Origin: Planoprotostelium fungivorum
Taxonomy: Eukaryota > Evosea > Variosea > Cavosteliida > Cavosteliaceae
NCBI GenBank assembly: GCA_003024175.1
Contig: MDYQ01000180.1
Coordinates: forward strand, 1-56,379
DNA: 56,379 nt
Direction of reading: 5' to 3'
The translations under genes were made by a program, and so were the position numbers. The notes under the pieces were generated by a model. That model saw only the letters and a program-made list of their open reading frames with translations, was not told where the DNA came from and ran no database searches. Shown piece by piece: positions 1 to 11,002 of the stretch. Position 1 is the stretch's first letter; the number at the start of each line of letters is the position of its first letter.

Positions 1-2695
1 CGAAATTTCGATGAGATTCGATGGACCCACCGTGTGCCACGTCTGCAGTGCGTCCGGACCACTCTCTTCGGTGGCGATCATGGACAATAACTCTACGTTC
101 TTCACCACCTTCTTCTCTAATTTGAAATCCAACAGTCTCCTCGTGGGAGCAACTTCTTTTGCATTGTCTTCTGAATGTGCAGACTTTTTGGGTTGCGGTG
201 GCTGATACAGAGTCAGAGATGAAATTTCGTGTCTCTGTGTCTCTCACTCTGAAGCAGAGGGATAATTTTGGAATCGAATGAGAGATGGAGGATGAGCTCG
301 ATCTTCTGAAGGATGACGATTTGATTCCATCCAGTTTCTTCTTTGATTTATCCACGCTCGTCCTTGCTCCAAATATCTCTGCATTTTCCACCTGTTTCCT
401 TTCAGTTTCAATGCATTCTCATCCTTCACCTCGTCCAATATGTAAATGTAACGGATCTATCACTCCGTCAGTATGCGTGGCTCGTTGTAGATATCACCTT
501 CCCGCCAATTCTGTCGTACTCGACCAACAGAGCCGATTCGTCTCCTTGCTCGCTGACCACCCTCTGACTCAACGTGTACAACTCGAACCATTTCGGTTTC
601 CACCTTCCCGCCCTGGAAATCTCAACGAAATGTTTCGAAATCTTCTCACCCTTTTCCGTGTCTGATCTTGCTCCGACTGAGGGCACCACCCCTCACGTAA
701 TCGTATTCGAACGGTAATCGTGACTTTTTCGTGGATTTTCGATCTGGACTAGACTATCGAGGTGTGAGGTTCTGATGATGCAGCGAGGGGTCCTCACTTT
801 GTCTTTCTCTGGTGTTCTTGCGGATGGTTTTGGTGTGGCGGGGACGCCGGCGGATGTGTTGGTGGATGGATTGCTTTGTATCTTTGGTTTCGGACCGAAC
901 AAGAAGTAATTCTGGATCACTCTCCTCGCTTCGTCCTAATGCATGGTCAACAACGTCTCATCGTGATCACCATCTCATCGTGATCGTCATGTCATCACCT
1001 CTTTGGCTGTCATCGTCTTCGGATCGATGACACTGACACTTCCCCCGGAATACTTGATGTCTTGCAATCGAAAAGACATCTGTGATGGAGGGTACGTGGG
1101 ATCGAAATTCGCATCGAGAAGTCCTTGAGATCTCCTGCTCGATACACCGTTGTGGGTGAAAACGATGGAGAGATACCATTCGAAATACTGACGGATATCT
1201 CAGAGAGGTAGGGGAGAGGAACTCACGCTGAAGGGTTCGGGCTCGTTCGGCCTCACAGTCGCCTTTTGTCTCTTCCAATGAGTGACAGTGGCAGAACCGT
1301 CACTGTCATCGACAGAGATACCAATCCTCCACCCTCCTGATCGTCTATGTCAGTCGATCCGTCCGTCGACCGTCACGATCGTGATCGCGATCGTGCATGC
1401 AGATGATCGTCATCACCTCCGTCCTTGAATGGAACTTTGGGTGCGACGTTGACGGTGAGTTCGATGACAGCCGGAGCGATGACTGCCTGATTACACGCTT
1501 TCAATATTCTGGCCGTCGGCGATTCCTCCCCCAGTACCTCGTAGAAAAACATGGCCAGCTGTAGATCGATCAGCCCCACGAACAAGAGCACTTTGTCCGC
1601 CCACCTCTTTGCTCATATCTCTCAGGCGAAAGGTATCCCTGGAAACGTACTTCCAGTACATCTCCGTGACATATCTCCCCCTCTCTTCTCCCTTTTTTCG
1701 TCAGTCTTCGCGTCGGATTTCTGTCTCACCTCGATGGCTCTACATACGGTGGAGATCACGTCTAAAACTTTTCGCTCCTGTGGAGATGAGATCGGATGAT
1801 GATGATGCATGAGATCGATGTCACCTTGGGTACGTGTGGGGGGATGACTCTTCTGACGTAATTCGTTGGGACGACTCCGACCACTTCTCCCTTCTCGACA
1901 CGTATCCATGGAGATTTGAATAGATTCTGGATGGCGGACTCTTCTAAAACTCTCCCTCTGATGGGAACTGTGGCCGCAACGCGAAGTTGGTCTCCTCTCT
2001 TGATGGATATGTCCGTATCACCATTGGACATGGACAATCCTCCCGATTTGTAATCGAAAACGGCTTCTACGTGCTCTATGGAGTTGGATGAATACATCGG
2101 TCGCCAGAGTCTAATGGATGTCACATGATTGATTTTTCACTGTCGCGTCACCTCTGTGCATCACCAGGTCTAGTGCTCACGTCTTCTATATGCATGTTGG
2201 GTGCCAAACGTGGTAAATCGATGAATACAGGGAGGTCTCTGTATCATTTCAGATGAATCTGGTCGAATGGATGGGAATCACTTGAGTGACTTGGACCACA
2301 CTCTGACTGTATGAAACTTCCAAGAACTTGGATCGTATGTCGGTCTAGGTGTTGGGGATGATGGTGCCATTCCTGTCACATCACATTAACCTCTTCTAAC
2401 TTTCGTCTGGATTTACATCTGTTCACCACAATCCAATAGTTTCAAGATGAGGGAGAAAGATGTGATTCGGGATCGATCATTTTCACCTGTGCTCAACCGA
2501 CGTGATGGATTTAATGGGTTGTCTGATGCAGGACTTGGGGTCAATAGACTCGTTTCTGAGTGATACAAGTTGGGTAAATGTCTATCTGCTCGTCCGACTC
2601 GCTCCATCAAACGAGAAGACGAAGTCTGTGGGATGTTACACAAAGAAAGAGGGTGTGAATCGTTTTACCTTCTCTTTCTCCTCCTGATGGTCCAT
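1..2695 (-). CDS. 5' part of SH3/PTP-like gene, inverted copy, cut by window edge
   Basis: This is the mirror copy of the first two-thirds of the gene at 8308-13134, read right to left. It includes the same multi-exon start, the SH3 domain (about 2000-1840; AVFDYKS at the start, VVPTNYV at the end) and the following helical and PH-like segments. The phosphatase-fold part would lie beyond base 1 and cannot be seen, so this is either a second full gene or a truncated copy. Codons at 2695 are the first Met shared by both copies. An upstream exon ending just before the GTAAG donor at about 2797 (reading leftwards) is possible. That donor is intact here but changed to AT in the right arm. Confidence 0.55.
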
Positions 2696-2754
2696 CGTCG
2701 TTATAGCATGCAGTTTTTCCGTTAATTCTGTCAACTTGAAATCAGTGGCGCCGA
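1..2754. repeat. Left arm of large inverted repeat
   Basis: Every base I compared pairs with its mirror position 11003-x, and all reading frames of this arm recur identically on the opposite strand of 8249-11002. From 2755 to about 2945 the similarity continues with substitutions and indels (the first mismatch is 2755 against 8248) and then ends. The outer end is set by the window edge, so the arm may be longer. The arm carries the 5' part of an SH3-domain gene. An assembly fold-back could mimic this, but the diverged inner edge argues for a real duplication with recent homogenisation. Confidence 0.93.
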
Positions 2755-3229
2755 GAGCGCCAGGCGTGATTTTCGGGCGGATCTACAACACTTACCAGGC
2801 TCTGAATCAAACTTAGCGTGGAGTTTTCATCAAGGACATTCCAACCTGGTTGGAACAGAAGACGTAGTTTCGTTCCTCTTGGCCACAAATTTAAATAATG
2901 TGGTAGCTGTAAGGTGTATTCTCGGTTTGATAAAGCCTTCGTCTGGGGTAGTCTTATCTTTGAGGAGATTTACGTGCATCGTCGTCCATTGATTGAAAAA
3001 GTGAGCTGTTTTGATCACATGATGCCTTTGATTCGTCCCATCCTGGTTCCTACTACGCACAGAAGCTGTTCATTATTGGTGGCGATGAGCGTGTAGACCC
3101 TCGGTGTGGATTCGGAGGCCGAGGTTTCAATGATATCTATGGTAGTTGTAGTCTCTGAAAAGAAATGCCGTGTGGCGGCTCAAAGAAAACAGAAAACTCA
3201 ACTAACGTCACACACACATACACAGCAAC

Positions 3230-5585
3230 ATGAGCTCAGATGGAGGATTCAACCTTCGTGAGGCCACTAAAGCGAGTGAGTGTTTTTAATGCTGACTCAA
3301 ATCTGATTTTGGAAGGACTCATTCAGGATATGATTAAATCGGTCAACACACCCAATGGACTGAAAGTCCTCGTGTTGAACGCAGAGAGTACGAAGATCAT
3401 CTCAGCTGCTTGCAGAATGTTCGATATCATTGAAGAGGGAGTAACACGTGAGCTTCAGCTCCCCCTCCTCTGCTAACTCTATTTTCTCTAGTCGTAGAGC
3501 CTATCTATAATTCCAGGCAACCATTGGATAAGTTGGAGGCCATCTACTTCTTAACTCCCACAGACGAATCCATCGAACAATTTTGCAAAGATTTCTCTAA
3601 TCCTTCCAAACCACAGTATGCTGCCGCTCACCTCTTTTTTACCAGACGTGAGTTACCAAATTGTGATTACCATTGACGGTAATGCAGCCATTTCTAACGA
3701 CCAACTGGCCAAGATCAAAGCCTCTCCCGCTCTCAAATACGTCAAGTCTCTCAAGGAGATCAACCTCGACTTTATCGGTAATCGATATCGTTTCCATCAA
3801 CCATCCTCTGACGTTACTCTGCAGGTTACGAGGGAGCTGCCTTCCATTTGGACATGCCCCAAGCCTTCCACAACCTCTTCTCCCCTGACTCCTCTCACAG
3901 CGCCGACGAACAACATCTCATCGCCGATCGAGTGAGCCTCCATCTTCCCTCGCCAGACCCCATCTCATCCACGATGTCATCCATCATATCATTGACTCAC
4001 GCACAGATCGTCACCATGTGTGCGACTCTGAAAGAGTACCCAGTCATCCGCTACCAGGCGGGAAAAGACGGAGCCGCCGCAGGTCTCAGCCACAACCTCG
4101 CCCGACTCGTATCCGACAAGCTCGATCGCCTGATGCGAGGCAGCGAGGAGTTCAACAACTCGGTCAACCCCAACACGAGGTCCACTCTCATCATCGTCGA
4201 CCGTTCCATCGATCCCATCGCCCCTCTCCTCCACGAGTTCACCTACCAGGCCATGATCCACGATCTCCTCCCCGTTGACTCTGACAAATTCTCTTACGAG
4301 ACGACCAAGAACGATGGTTCGACCAACACCAAGCAGGTGAAGTTTTTCGGAATTTTCCGTCTACAACGGCTGACGACAAAAGGTGTTGTTGTCCGAATTG
4401 GACCCCCTGTGGGAGACTCTTCGACACATGCACATTGCTGAGACGATGAACTGGATTATTGACAACTTCAACTCTTTCGTCAAGGACAACAAGGCCAGCA
4501 AGTTGACTTCAGGAGTGAGCGGAAACATCGATGAAAAGTCTGACCGTAGAACAGAAGAAGGTGTCCAACTTGAAGGAGATGAGCGATGCCATGAAGGCCA
4601 TGCCCCAGTACAAGGAGATGCTCGACAAGGTGAGACGAAGGGTGAAAATGGCGGGAACTGACCCCACCAGTACTCCCTCCACATCAACATGTCCCAGCAG
4701 TGCATGACCGTCTTCAATGAGAAGCACTTGGCCGATATCGCTGGATTAGAACAAGACATGGCCACTGGAGAAGACAGCGAGGGCAAGCCAGTCAAGAACA
4801 TCATCAGCGGTCTCCCTCGCCTCCTCACCCTCCCCGAGGCAGAGCTTCCGTGAGTCATCCTCTCTCCTCCACGTCTGACCCAAACAGCCTCGACGACAAG
4901 CTGAGGCTGCTCATGCTGTACATCATCTCCCAGGAGGGCATCAAAGATGCAGACCGTAAGAGGCTGATGGAGCTGGCCCACATTCCCCCCGTCCACCAAT
5001 CTGCCATCGCCAACTTGCGTTTCTTAGGAGTCACCTTGATGAAGGGAACGAAAGCGAAGAAGACTCAGAAGATGAAGGAGAAGAAGAAGAGCAAGCAGAG
5101 AACAGACGCTCCTCCCTACGAGCTCTCTCGTTACGTTCCCGCCCTGAAGGTGCTGGGACAAGAGGCCTTGGAGAACACGCTGGACACGAAGGACTATCCT
5201 TACCTCAAAGAGGACGCCGCTGCGGAGAAGAGCGCCTCTTCTGCCCCCAACAACTACCGAACGTCCACTCAGCCCAAGTGGGCCAACAAGGACAAGAGGA
5301 AGACGGTGAGTGGTGTAGATGGAAGGAGGCTGAAACGAGCAGACGGCCACTTCTGCCGGTGGAAACCGACTCTTCCTGTTTGTGGCGGGAGGTGCGACTT
5401 TCTCTGAGCTGAGATCCGTCTACGAGCTGTCGGAGAAATTCAAGAGGGAGGTCATCATCGGTGAGAAGATGATGAGGGAGGGGAGCTGAAGAGAGATAGG
5501 AACAACGTCACTGTTGTCGCCCACAGAGTTTGTCGAGAACTTGAGACAGCTGAAGAGACTGGACTTGGTGGAGGGAGAGCTATAA
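3230..5585 (+). CDS. Sec1/Munc18-family syntaxin-binding protein
   Basis: SM proteins clasp syntaxin-type SNAREs and promote vesicle fusion. The spliced reading gives a near full-length family member of roughly 590 residues. N-terminal domain 1 includes MIKSVNTPNGLKVLVLNAES and YFLTPTDESI. Domain 2/3 includes TLIIVDRSIDPIAPLLHEFT, the SM hallmark IVDRSxDPxxPLLHEFTYQ, then LSELDPLWETLRHMHIAE. The C-terminal part ends with FVAGGATFSELRSVYELSEK. About ten short introns interrupt it. The start is the ATG at 3230, followed by SSDGGFNLRE. It sits in the spacer between the inverted repeat arms. The best match is the Munc18/STXBP1-like plasma-membrane branch rather than Vps33 or Sly1, judged by motif spacing only. 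Confidence 0.93.
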
Positions 5586-5963
5586 TCAGAGACAAATAAT
5601 AAAACCCACGTCTACAACGGATAGTCCGATGATCATTAGATGCGTAGAATGATCAGGAGAGATCTCTACAGAGCAGCGACTCGATCGAGGCCTTACATCG
5701 AGACGGTGATCGACAAGCCGAACGGAATGAGTGCCACACGAAACGACCCGTTCTTCCTTGTACAGCTTCGTGATAGAATCCAGTCGCTCGATTCGATCTT
5801 TATTTGTCTGTCTGTCTGTGTTGAACTACGTCTCGGTGATTCTCTGTCTCTTGGCCTCTCTCTGATCATCTTCCACATCTTCCGTCACACGAGAGTCTCC
5901 CTCCTCTGTCTTCTCTAAATGATGAAGTGTGAACATTAGTCTTCGAAAGCGGGTCTGTTGGAA
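5586..5963. other. Intergenic, no gene recognised
   Basis: This is the 3' flank of the SM-protein gene (AATAAA at about 5597-5602) and the 5' flank of the ankyrin-like gene. Open frames on both strands (5640-5918 plus, 5693-5878 minus) have biased composition, overlap each other and match no family I know. I treat them as chance frames. A pyrimidine-rich TCTGTCTGTCTGTG stretch lies near 5807-5820. Confidence 0.5.
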
Positions 5964-6874
5964 ATGGGATGCGACCATGATTTACTTCGCTCTGTCACCG
6001 GAGGTGGCCATTTGGAATCGCTTCGCTGGATCAACCAAGTTTTCGGCCCAGGCCAGATTCCAAAAGAGAGTTGGTTCAGGGCCACTGGTGATGCTGCTGC
6101 TGAGGGCAGGATACAGATTTTAGAGTTCCTGTTGCACCGTGAGGGCGGAAGACTGATGGTGGCCAAGAATCTGAAGCATGCTGCGGCCAATGGACAGATC
6201 CATGTCATCGAGTGGAGTACACAACAGGGATTCGAGAAGGAGATTCCTGGGATCGGGCAGGCCGCCATCAACGGAGGACAGCTGGACCTCCTCAATTGGC
6301 TGAAAGCACGTGGATGCGACGTGCGTTCTACCATACGCAAGAGTCGCAATACCATCAAGCTTCCTCGTGCTGTCGGTGACGAGTCTACTGTCCAGCTGAT
6401 GGAAGATTTCGTGAGACTGGGTGCCGAGCACAAGCAGTTCTCTCTGGCACAGATGATCCGCCAAGGCTACAAGGAGTCCATCACATATCTCCTCCGTGCA
6501 AAGTGAGACTTGTAGAAGAACACGATCTCACTGTGTTCAGAGTCCCCTGGACAGTAGGCGACAGTGTCAAATGTCTCGCTCGCCACGGCCCTTCCTTCTA
6601 CCAGTGGGCGAGAGAGACATTTCAGGTCACCCCCATCGATCGCAACACACCCCGTGCCATGGCCCAAGCAGAATGGGATGGAAGAGTGGACAGCATCCTC
6701 TACCTCTACAACGAGGTGGGGCTGACACCTTGTCCGGATCGTCTCTTCCTCCCGAAGGGTGACGATTCAGTGAAGAGATCGATAGAGACACTGAGGGCCG
6801 GGGGATATCCCATCGATGAGATGAAAGAGGCAGAGTTGTATCTCAGGTTCAGGACCATCCCGTGCGATCAGTAA
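5964..6874 (+). pseudogene. Ankyrin-repeat-like protein with apparent frameshift
   Basis: The first open stretch (5964-6506) contains degenerate ankyrin-type repeats: AATGDAAAEGRIQILEFLL-like, AAANGQIHVIEW and AAINGGQLDLLNWLKARGCD. It ends YLLRAK-stop at 6506. The reading continues in the -1 frame from GTG at 6503 (VRLVEEHDLTVF) to the stop at 6874, with similar composition and an RVDSILYLYNEVGL repeat-like segment. No intron with sensible splice sites restores the frame, so this is either a frameshifted pseudogene, a sequencing error or programmed slippage. The first ATG in the frame is 5964; the frame is closed upstream at 5937. Repeats of this type bind proteins; no specific role can be assigned. 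Confidence 0.6.
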
Positions 6875-8026
6875 TGTTAACGAGCAAAACTGAGATCTGC
6901 AGATTCACCTCCAGTAGTCAGATCTGTCAGACTACAACGCGTCACCTTTCATCTAGTACAATAAGAGGTTTAACCATCAGAATTGGATCGATCACCCATG
7001 ACACCCTTCAGGCGCTCCTTGACTGGAAGGATGACGTTGGGATTTCTGATCAACACTGGGCGGCTATTGCTCACCTGTTCAAATTAGACGAAACTCGATC
7101 GATCCATCACATCTCAGCCCTACAGTGTCATTGTGATCGATCGATGTTAACTCACACTAGAATTGTATGTTTGCTCAATCTGATGCGGCATATCTTCGTA
7201 ACGTCCATGTGATAATAACATCCTGTTCTTCCTAATGCAAATCAGCTGATGATCTAAACCCATCGATCATGTTCACCTTCCCAACGATTCCATGATAAAG
7301 TTGAAGCACCCTGGAGGAAGTTCCTTCTCCCACTCACTCAGCAGCTCAAATGCTCTATCCTTTAACATCTGAGATTATAGAGAGGTACACTCAGACTCAC
7401 CACAATTCGTGTGAAGGAACGATAGACGCGATCTGTGAGTCGCGGCATCCACCAATTTCACACCGATATCTTCCGATTCGATTGGAGGGATTGTTCCAAC
7501 TGACTGCCCATCTCCCACGTCGTATGATGTGTCTGACTTTGGACGATGTTTCTTTCCTAATTGAAGGGATCAATCTCTCGGTTCAATTTCAATTGCAGGC
7601 GAATCACACTCACTCCACTCCTCTTCATTATGTGACCAATCTCGGAGGCGCTTCAGCAAGGCGGTACTGTTACCTTGAACACCCAACTTAGATTACCACA
7701 CATCTCCTTCAAACCGAGAGGAGTTGGATGTGTTAACGGTACGAGAAATTCTGGTTCTTTATCTTTGCTTTCGTTGGGGTCCATCTTATGGTGGTAAGAA
7801 GTATGAATGGGCCAATCGGGGTAATTCAATTCCCCGAGGGGAAATAGGCCACTGGCGTTTTCCATTCATTTTTGGCCATAACCAACTTAGTTCAGATTGT
7901 CCTCTGAGTAACATTCCTGATTTGGGAAGATCTCGAGGACAGAGTGGCACCATTCACTCGACGTAAAGCCGATGGGTAAAAGGTCGGGTAGGGGCGCTTG
8001 GAGTGGATGACACTGAAAGAAAGGCT
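6875..8026. other. Gene-poor part of the inverted-repeat spacer
   Basis: No gene is confidently recognised. Two plus-strand frames look less random than the rest. The segment at about 6994-7110 contains ALLDWKDDVGISDQHWAAIA. The frame at 7350-7691 contains RYLPIRLEGLFQLT followed by RMMCLTLDDVSFLIEG, which loosely recalls the plant-mobile-domain (MULE-associated) pattern. Neither has a clear start, splice structure or partner exon, so they may be decayed mobile-element remnants. The 7690-8000 part shows nothing. Confidence 0.4.
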
Positions 8027-8248
8027 CGAGACGAAGGCTTCATCAAACCAAGAATACACCTTTCAGCAACCACATTATGTATGTTTGTCAACGGTTGTTG
8101 CTGTCTCAGCCGTCATTTGTGGCCAAGAGGAACGAAACTACTTCTTCTTCTGTATAGGTTGGAATGTCCTTGATGAGAACCCCACGCTACGTGTGATTCA
8201 GAGCCTGATAAGTGTTGTAGATCCGCCCGAAAATCACGCCTGGCGCTT

Positions 8249-11002
8249 TCGGCGCCACTGATTTCAAGTTGACAGAATTAACGGAAAAACTGCATGCTAT
8301 AACGACGATGGACCATCAGGAGGAGAAAGAGAAGGTAAAACGATTCACACCCTCTTTCTTTGTGTAACATCCCACAGACTTCGTCTTCTCGTTTGATGGA
8401 GCGAGTCGGACGAGCAGATAGACATTTACCCAACTTGTATCACTCAGAAACGAGTCTATTGACCCCAAGTCCTGCATCAGACAACCCATTAAATCCATCA
8501 CGTCGGTTGAGCACAGGTGAAAATGATCGATCCCGAATCACATCTTTCTCCCTCATCTTGAAACTATTGGATTGTGGTGAACAGATGTAAATCCAGACGA
8601 AAGTTAGAAGAGGTTAATGTGATGTGACAGGAATGGCACCATCATCCCCAACACCTAGACCGACATACGATCCAAGTTCTTGGAAGTTTCATACAGTCAG
8701 AGTGTGGTCCAAGTCACTCAAGTGATTCCCATCCATTCGACCAGATTCATCTGAAATGATACAGAGACCTCCCTGTATTCATCGATTTACCACGTTTGGC
8801 ACCCAACATGCATATAGAAGACGTGAGCACTAGACCTGGTGATGCACAGAGGTGACGCGACAGTGAAAAATCAATCATGTGACATCCATTAGACTCTGGC
8901 GACCGATGTATTCATCCAACTCCATAGAGCACGTAGAAGCCGTTTTCGATTACAAATCGGGAGGATTGTCCATGTCCAATGGTGATACGGACATATCCAT
9001 CAAGAGAGGAGACCAACTTCGCGTTGCGGCCACAGTTCCCATCAGAGGGAGAGTTTTAGAAGAGTCCGCCATCCAGAATCTATTCAAATCTCCATGGATA
9101 CGTGTCGAGAAGGGAGAAGTGGTCGGAGTCGTCCCAACGAATTACGTCAGAAGAGTCATCCCCCCACACGTACCCAAGGTGACATCGATCTCATGCATCA
9201 TCATCATCCGATCTCATCTCCACAGGAGCGAAAAGTTTTAGACGTGATCTCCACCGTATGTAGAGCCATCGAGGTGAGACAGAAATCCGACGCGAAGACT
9301 GACGAAAAAAGGGAGAAGAGAGGGGGAGATATGTCACGGAGATGTACTGGAAGTACGTTTCCAGGGATACCTTTCGCCTGAGAGATATGAGCAAAGAGGT
9401 GGGCGGACAAAGTGCTCTTGTTCGTGGGGCTGATCGATCTACAGCTGGCCATGTTTTTCTACGAGGTACTGGGGGAGGAATCGCCGACGGCCAGAATATT
9501 GAAAGCGTGTAATCAGGCAGTCATCGCTCCGGCTGTCATCGAACTCACCGTCAACGTCGCACCCAAAGTTCCATTCAAGGACGGAGGTGATGACGATCAT
9601 CTGCATGCACGATCGCGATCACGATCGTGACGGTCGACGGACGGATCGACTGACATAGACGATCAGGAGGGTGGAGGATTGGTATCTCTGTCGATGACAG
9701 TGACGGTTCTGCCACTGTCACTCATTGGAAGAGACAAAAGGCGACTGTGAGGCCGAACGAGCCCGAACCCTTCAGCGTGAGTTCCTCTCCCCTACCTCTC
9801 TGAGATATCCGTCAGTATTTCGAATGGTATCTCTCCATCGTTTTCACCCACAACGGTGTATCGAGCAGGAGATCTCAAGGACTTCTCGATGCGAATTTCG
9901 ATCCCACGTACCCTCCATCACAGATGTCTTTTCGATTGCAAGACATCAAGTATTCCGGGGGAAGTGTCAGTGTCATCGATCCGAAGACGATGACAGCCAA
10001 AGAGGTGATGACATGACGATCACGATGAGATGGTGATCACGATGAGACGTTGTTGACCATGCATTAGGACGAAGCGAGGAGAGTGATCCAGAATTACTTC
10101 TTGTTCGGTCCGAAACCAAAGATACAAAGCAATCCATCCACCAACACATCCGCCGGCGTCCCCGCCACACCAAAACCATCCGCAAGAACACCAGAGAAAG
10201 ACAAAGTGAGGACCCCTCGCTGCATCATCAGAACCTCACACCTCGATAGTCTAGTCCAGATCGAAAATCCACGAAAAAGTCACGATTACCGTTCGAATAC
10301 GATTACGTGAGGGGTGGTGCCCTCAGTCGGAGCAAGATCAGACACGGAAAAGGGTGAGAAGATTTCGAAACATTTCGTTGAGATTTCCAGGGCGGGAAGG
10401 TGGAAACCGAAATGGTTCGAGTTGTACACGTTGAGTCAGAGGGTGGTCAGCGAGCAAGGAGACGAATCGGCTCTGTTGGTCGAGTACGACAGAATTGGCG
10501 GGAAGGTGATATCTACAACGAGCCACGCATACTGACGGAGTGATAGATCCGTTACATTTACATATTGGACGAGGTGAAGGATGAGAATGCATTGAAACTG
10601 AAAGGAAACAGGTGGAAAATGCAGAGATATTTGGAGCAAGGACGAGCGTGGATAAATCAAAGAAGAAACTGGATGGAATCAAATCGTCATCCTTCAGAAG
10701 ATCGAGCTCATCCTCCATCTCTCATTCGATTCCAAAATTATCCCTCTGCTTCAGAGTGAGAGACACAGAGACACGAAATTTCATCTCTGACTCTGTATCA
10801 GCCACCGCAACCCAAAAAGTCTGCACATTCAGAAGACAATGCAAAAGAAGTTGCTCCCACGAGGAGACTGTTGGATTTCAAATTAGAGAAGAAGGTGGTG
10901 AAGAACGTAGAGTTATTGTCCATGATCGCCACCGAAGAGAGTGGTCCGGACGCACTGCAGACGTGGCACACGGTGGGTCCATCGAATCTCATCGAAATTT
11001 CG
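8249..11002. repeat. Right arm of large inverted repeat
   Basis: This is the exact reverse complement of 1-2754 as far as I could check. A diverged extension at about 8027-8248 mirrors 2755-2945. Relative to the left arm, the extension contains single-base changes and an insertion of about 36 bases near 8088-8123, GT-initial and containing CTCAG. The arm ends inside the coding region of the SH3/PTP-like gene, between bases 11002 and 11003, with no target-site or terminal-repeat signature visible there. Confidence 0.93.

Noticed and set aside
4361-4999. Long minus-strand frame opposite the SM-protein gene
   Set aside because: It is antisense to well-recognised Sec1/Munc18 exons, crosses their introns and has no family pattern; codon bias on the coding strand explains it.
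6501-6516. A 13-nt intron (GTGAGACTTGTAG) to repair the ankyrin-like frame
   Set aside because: Removing it does not bring the downstream reading into frame, and it is far shorter than other introns here.
1-11002. Inverted repeat as a DNA transposon with long terminal inverted repeats
   Set aside because: The arms carry ordinary host-gene exons, the spacer has an SM gene, and no transposase or target duplication is seen.
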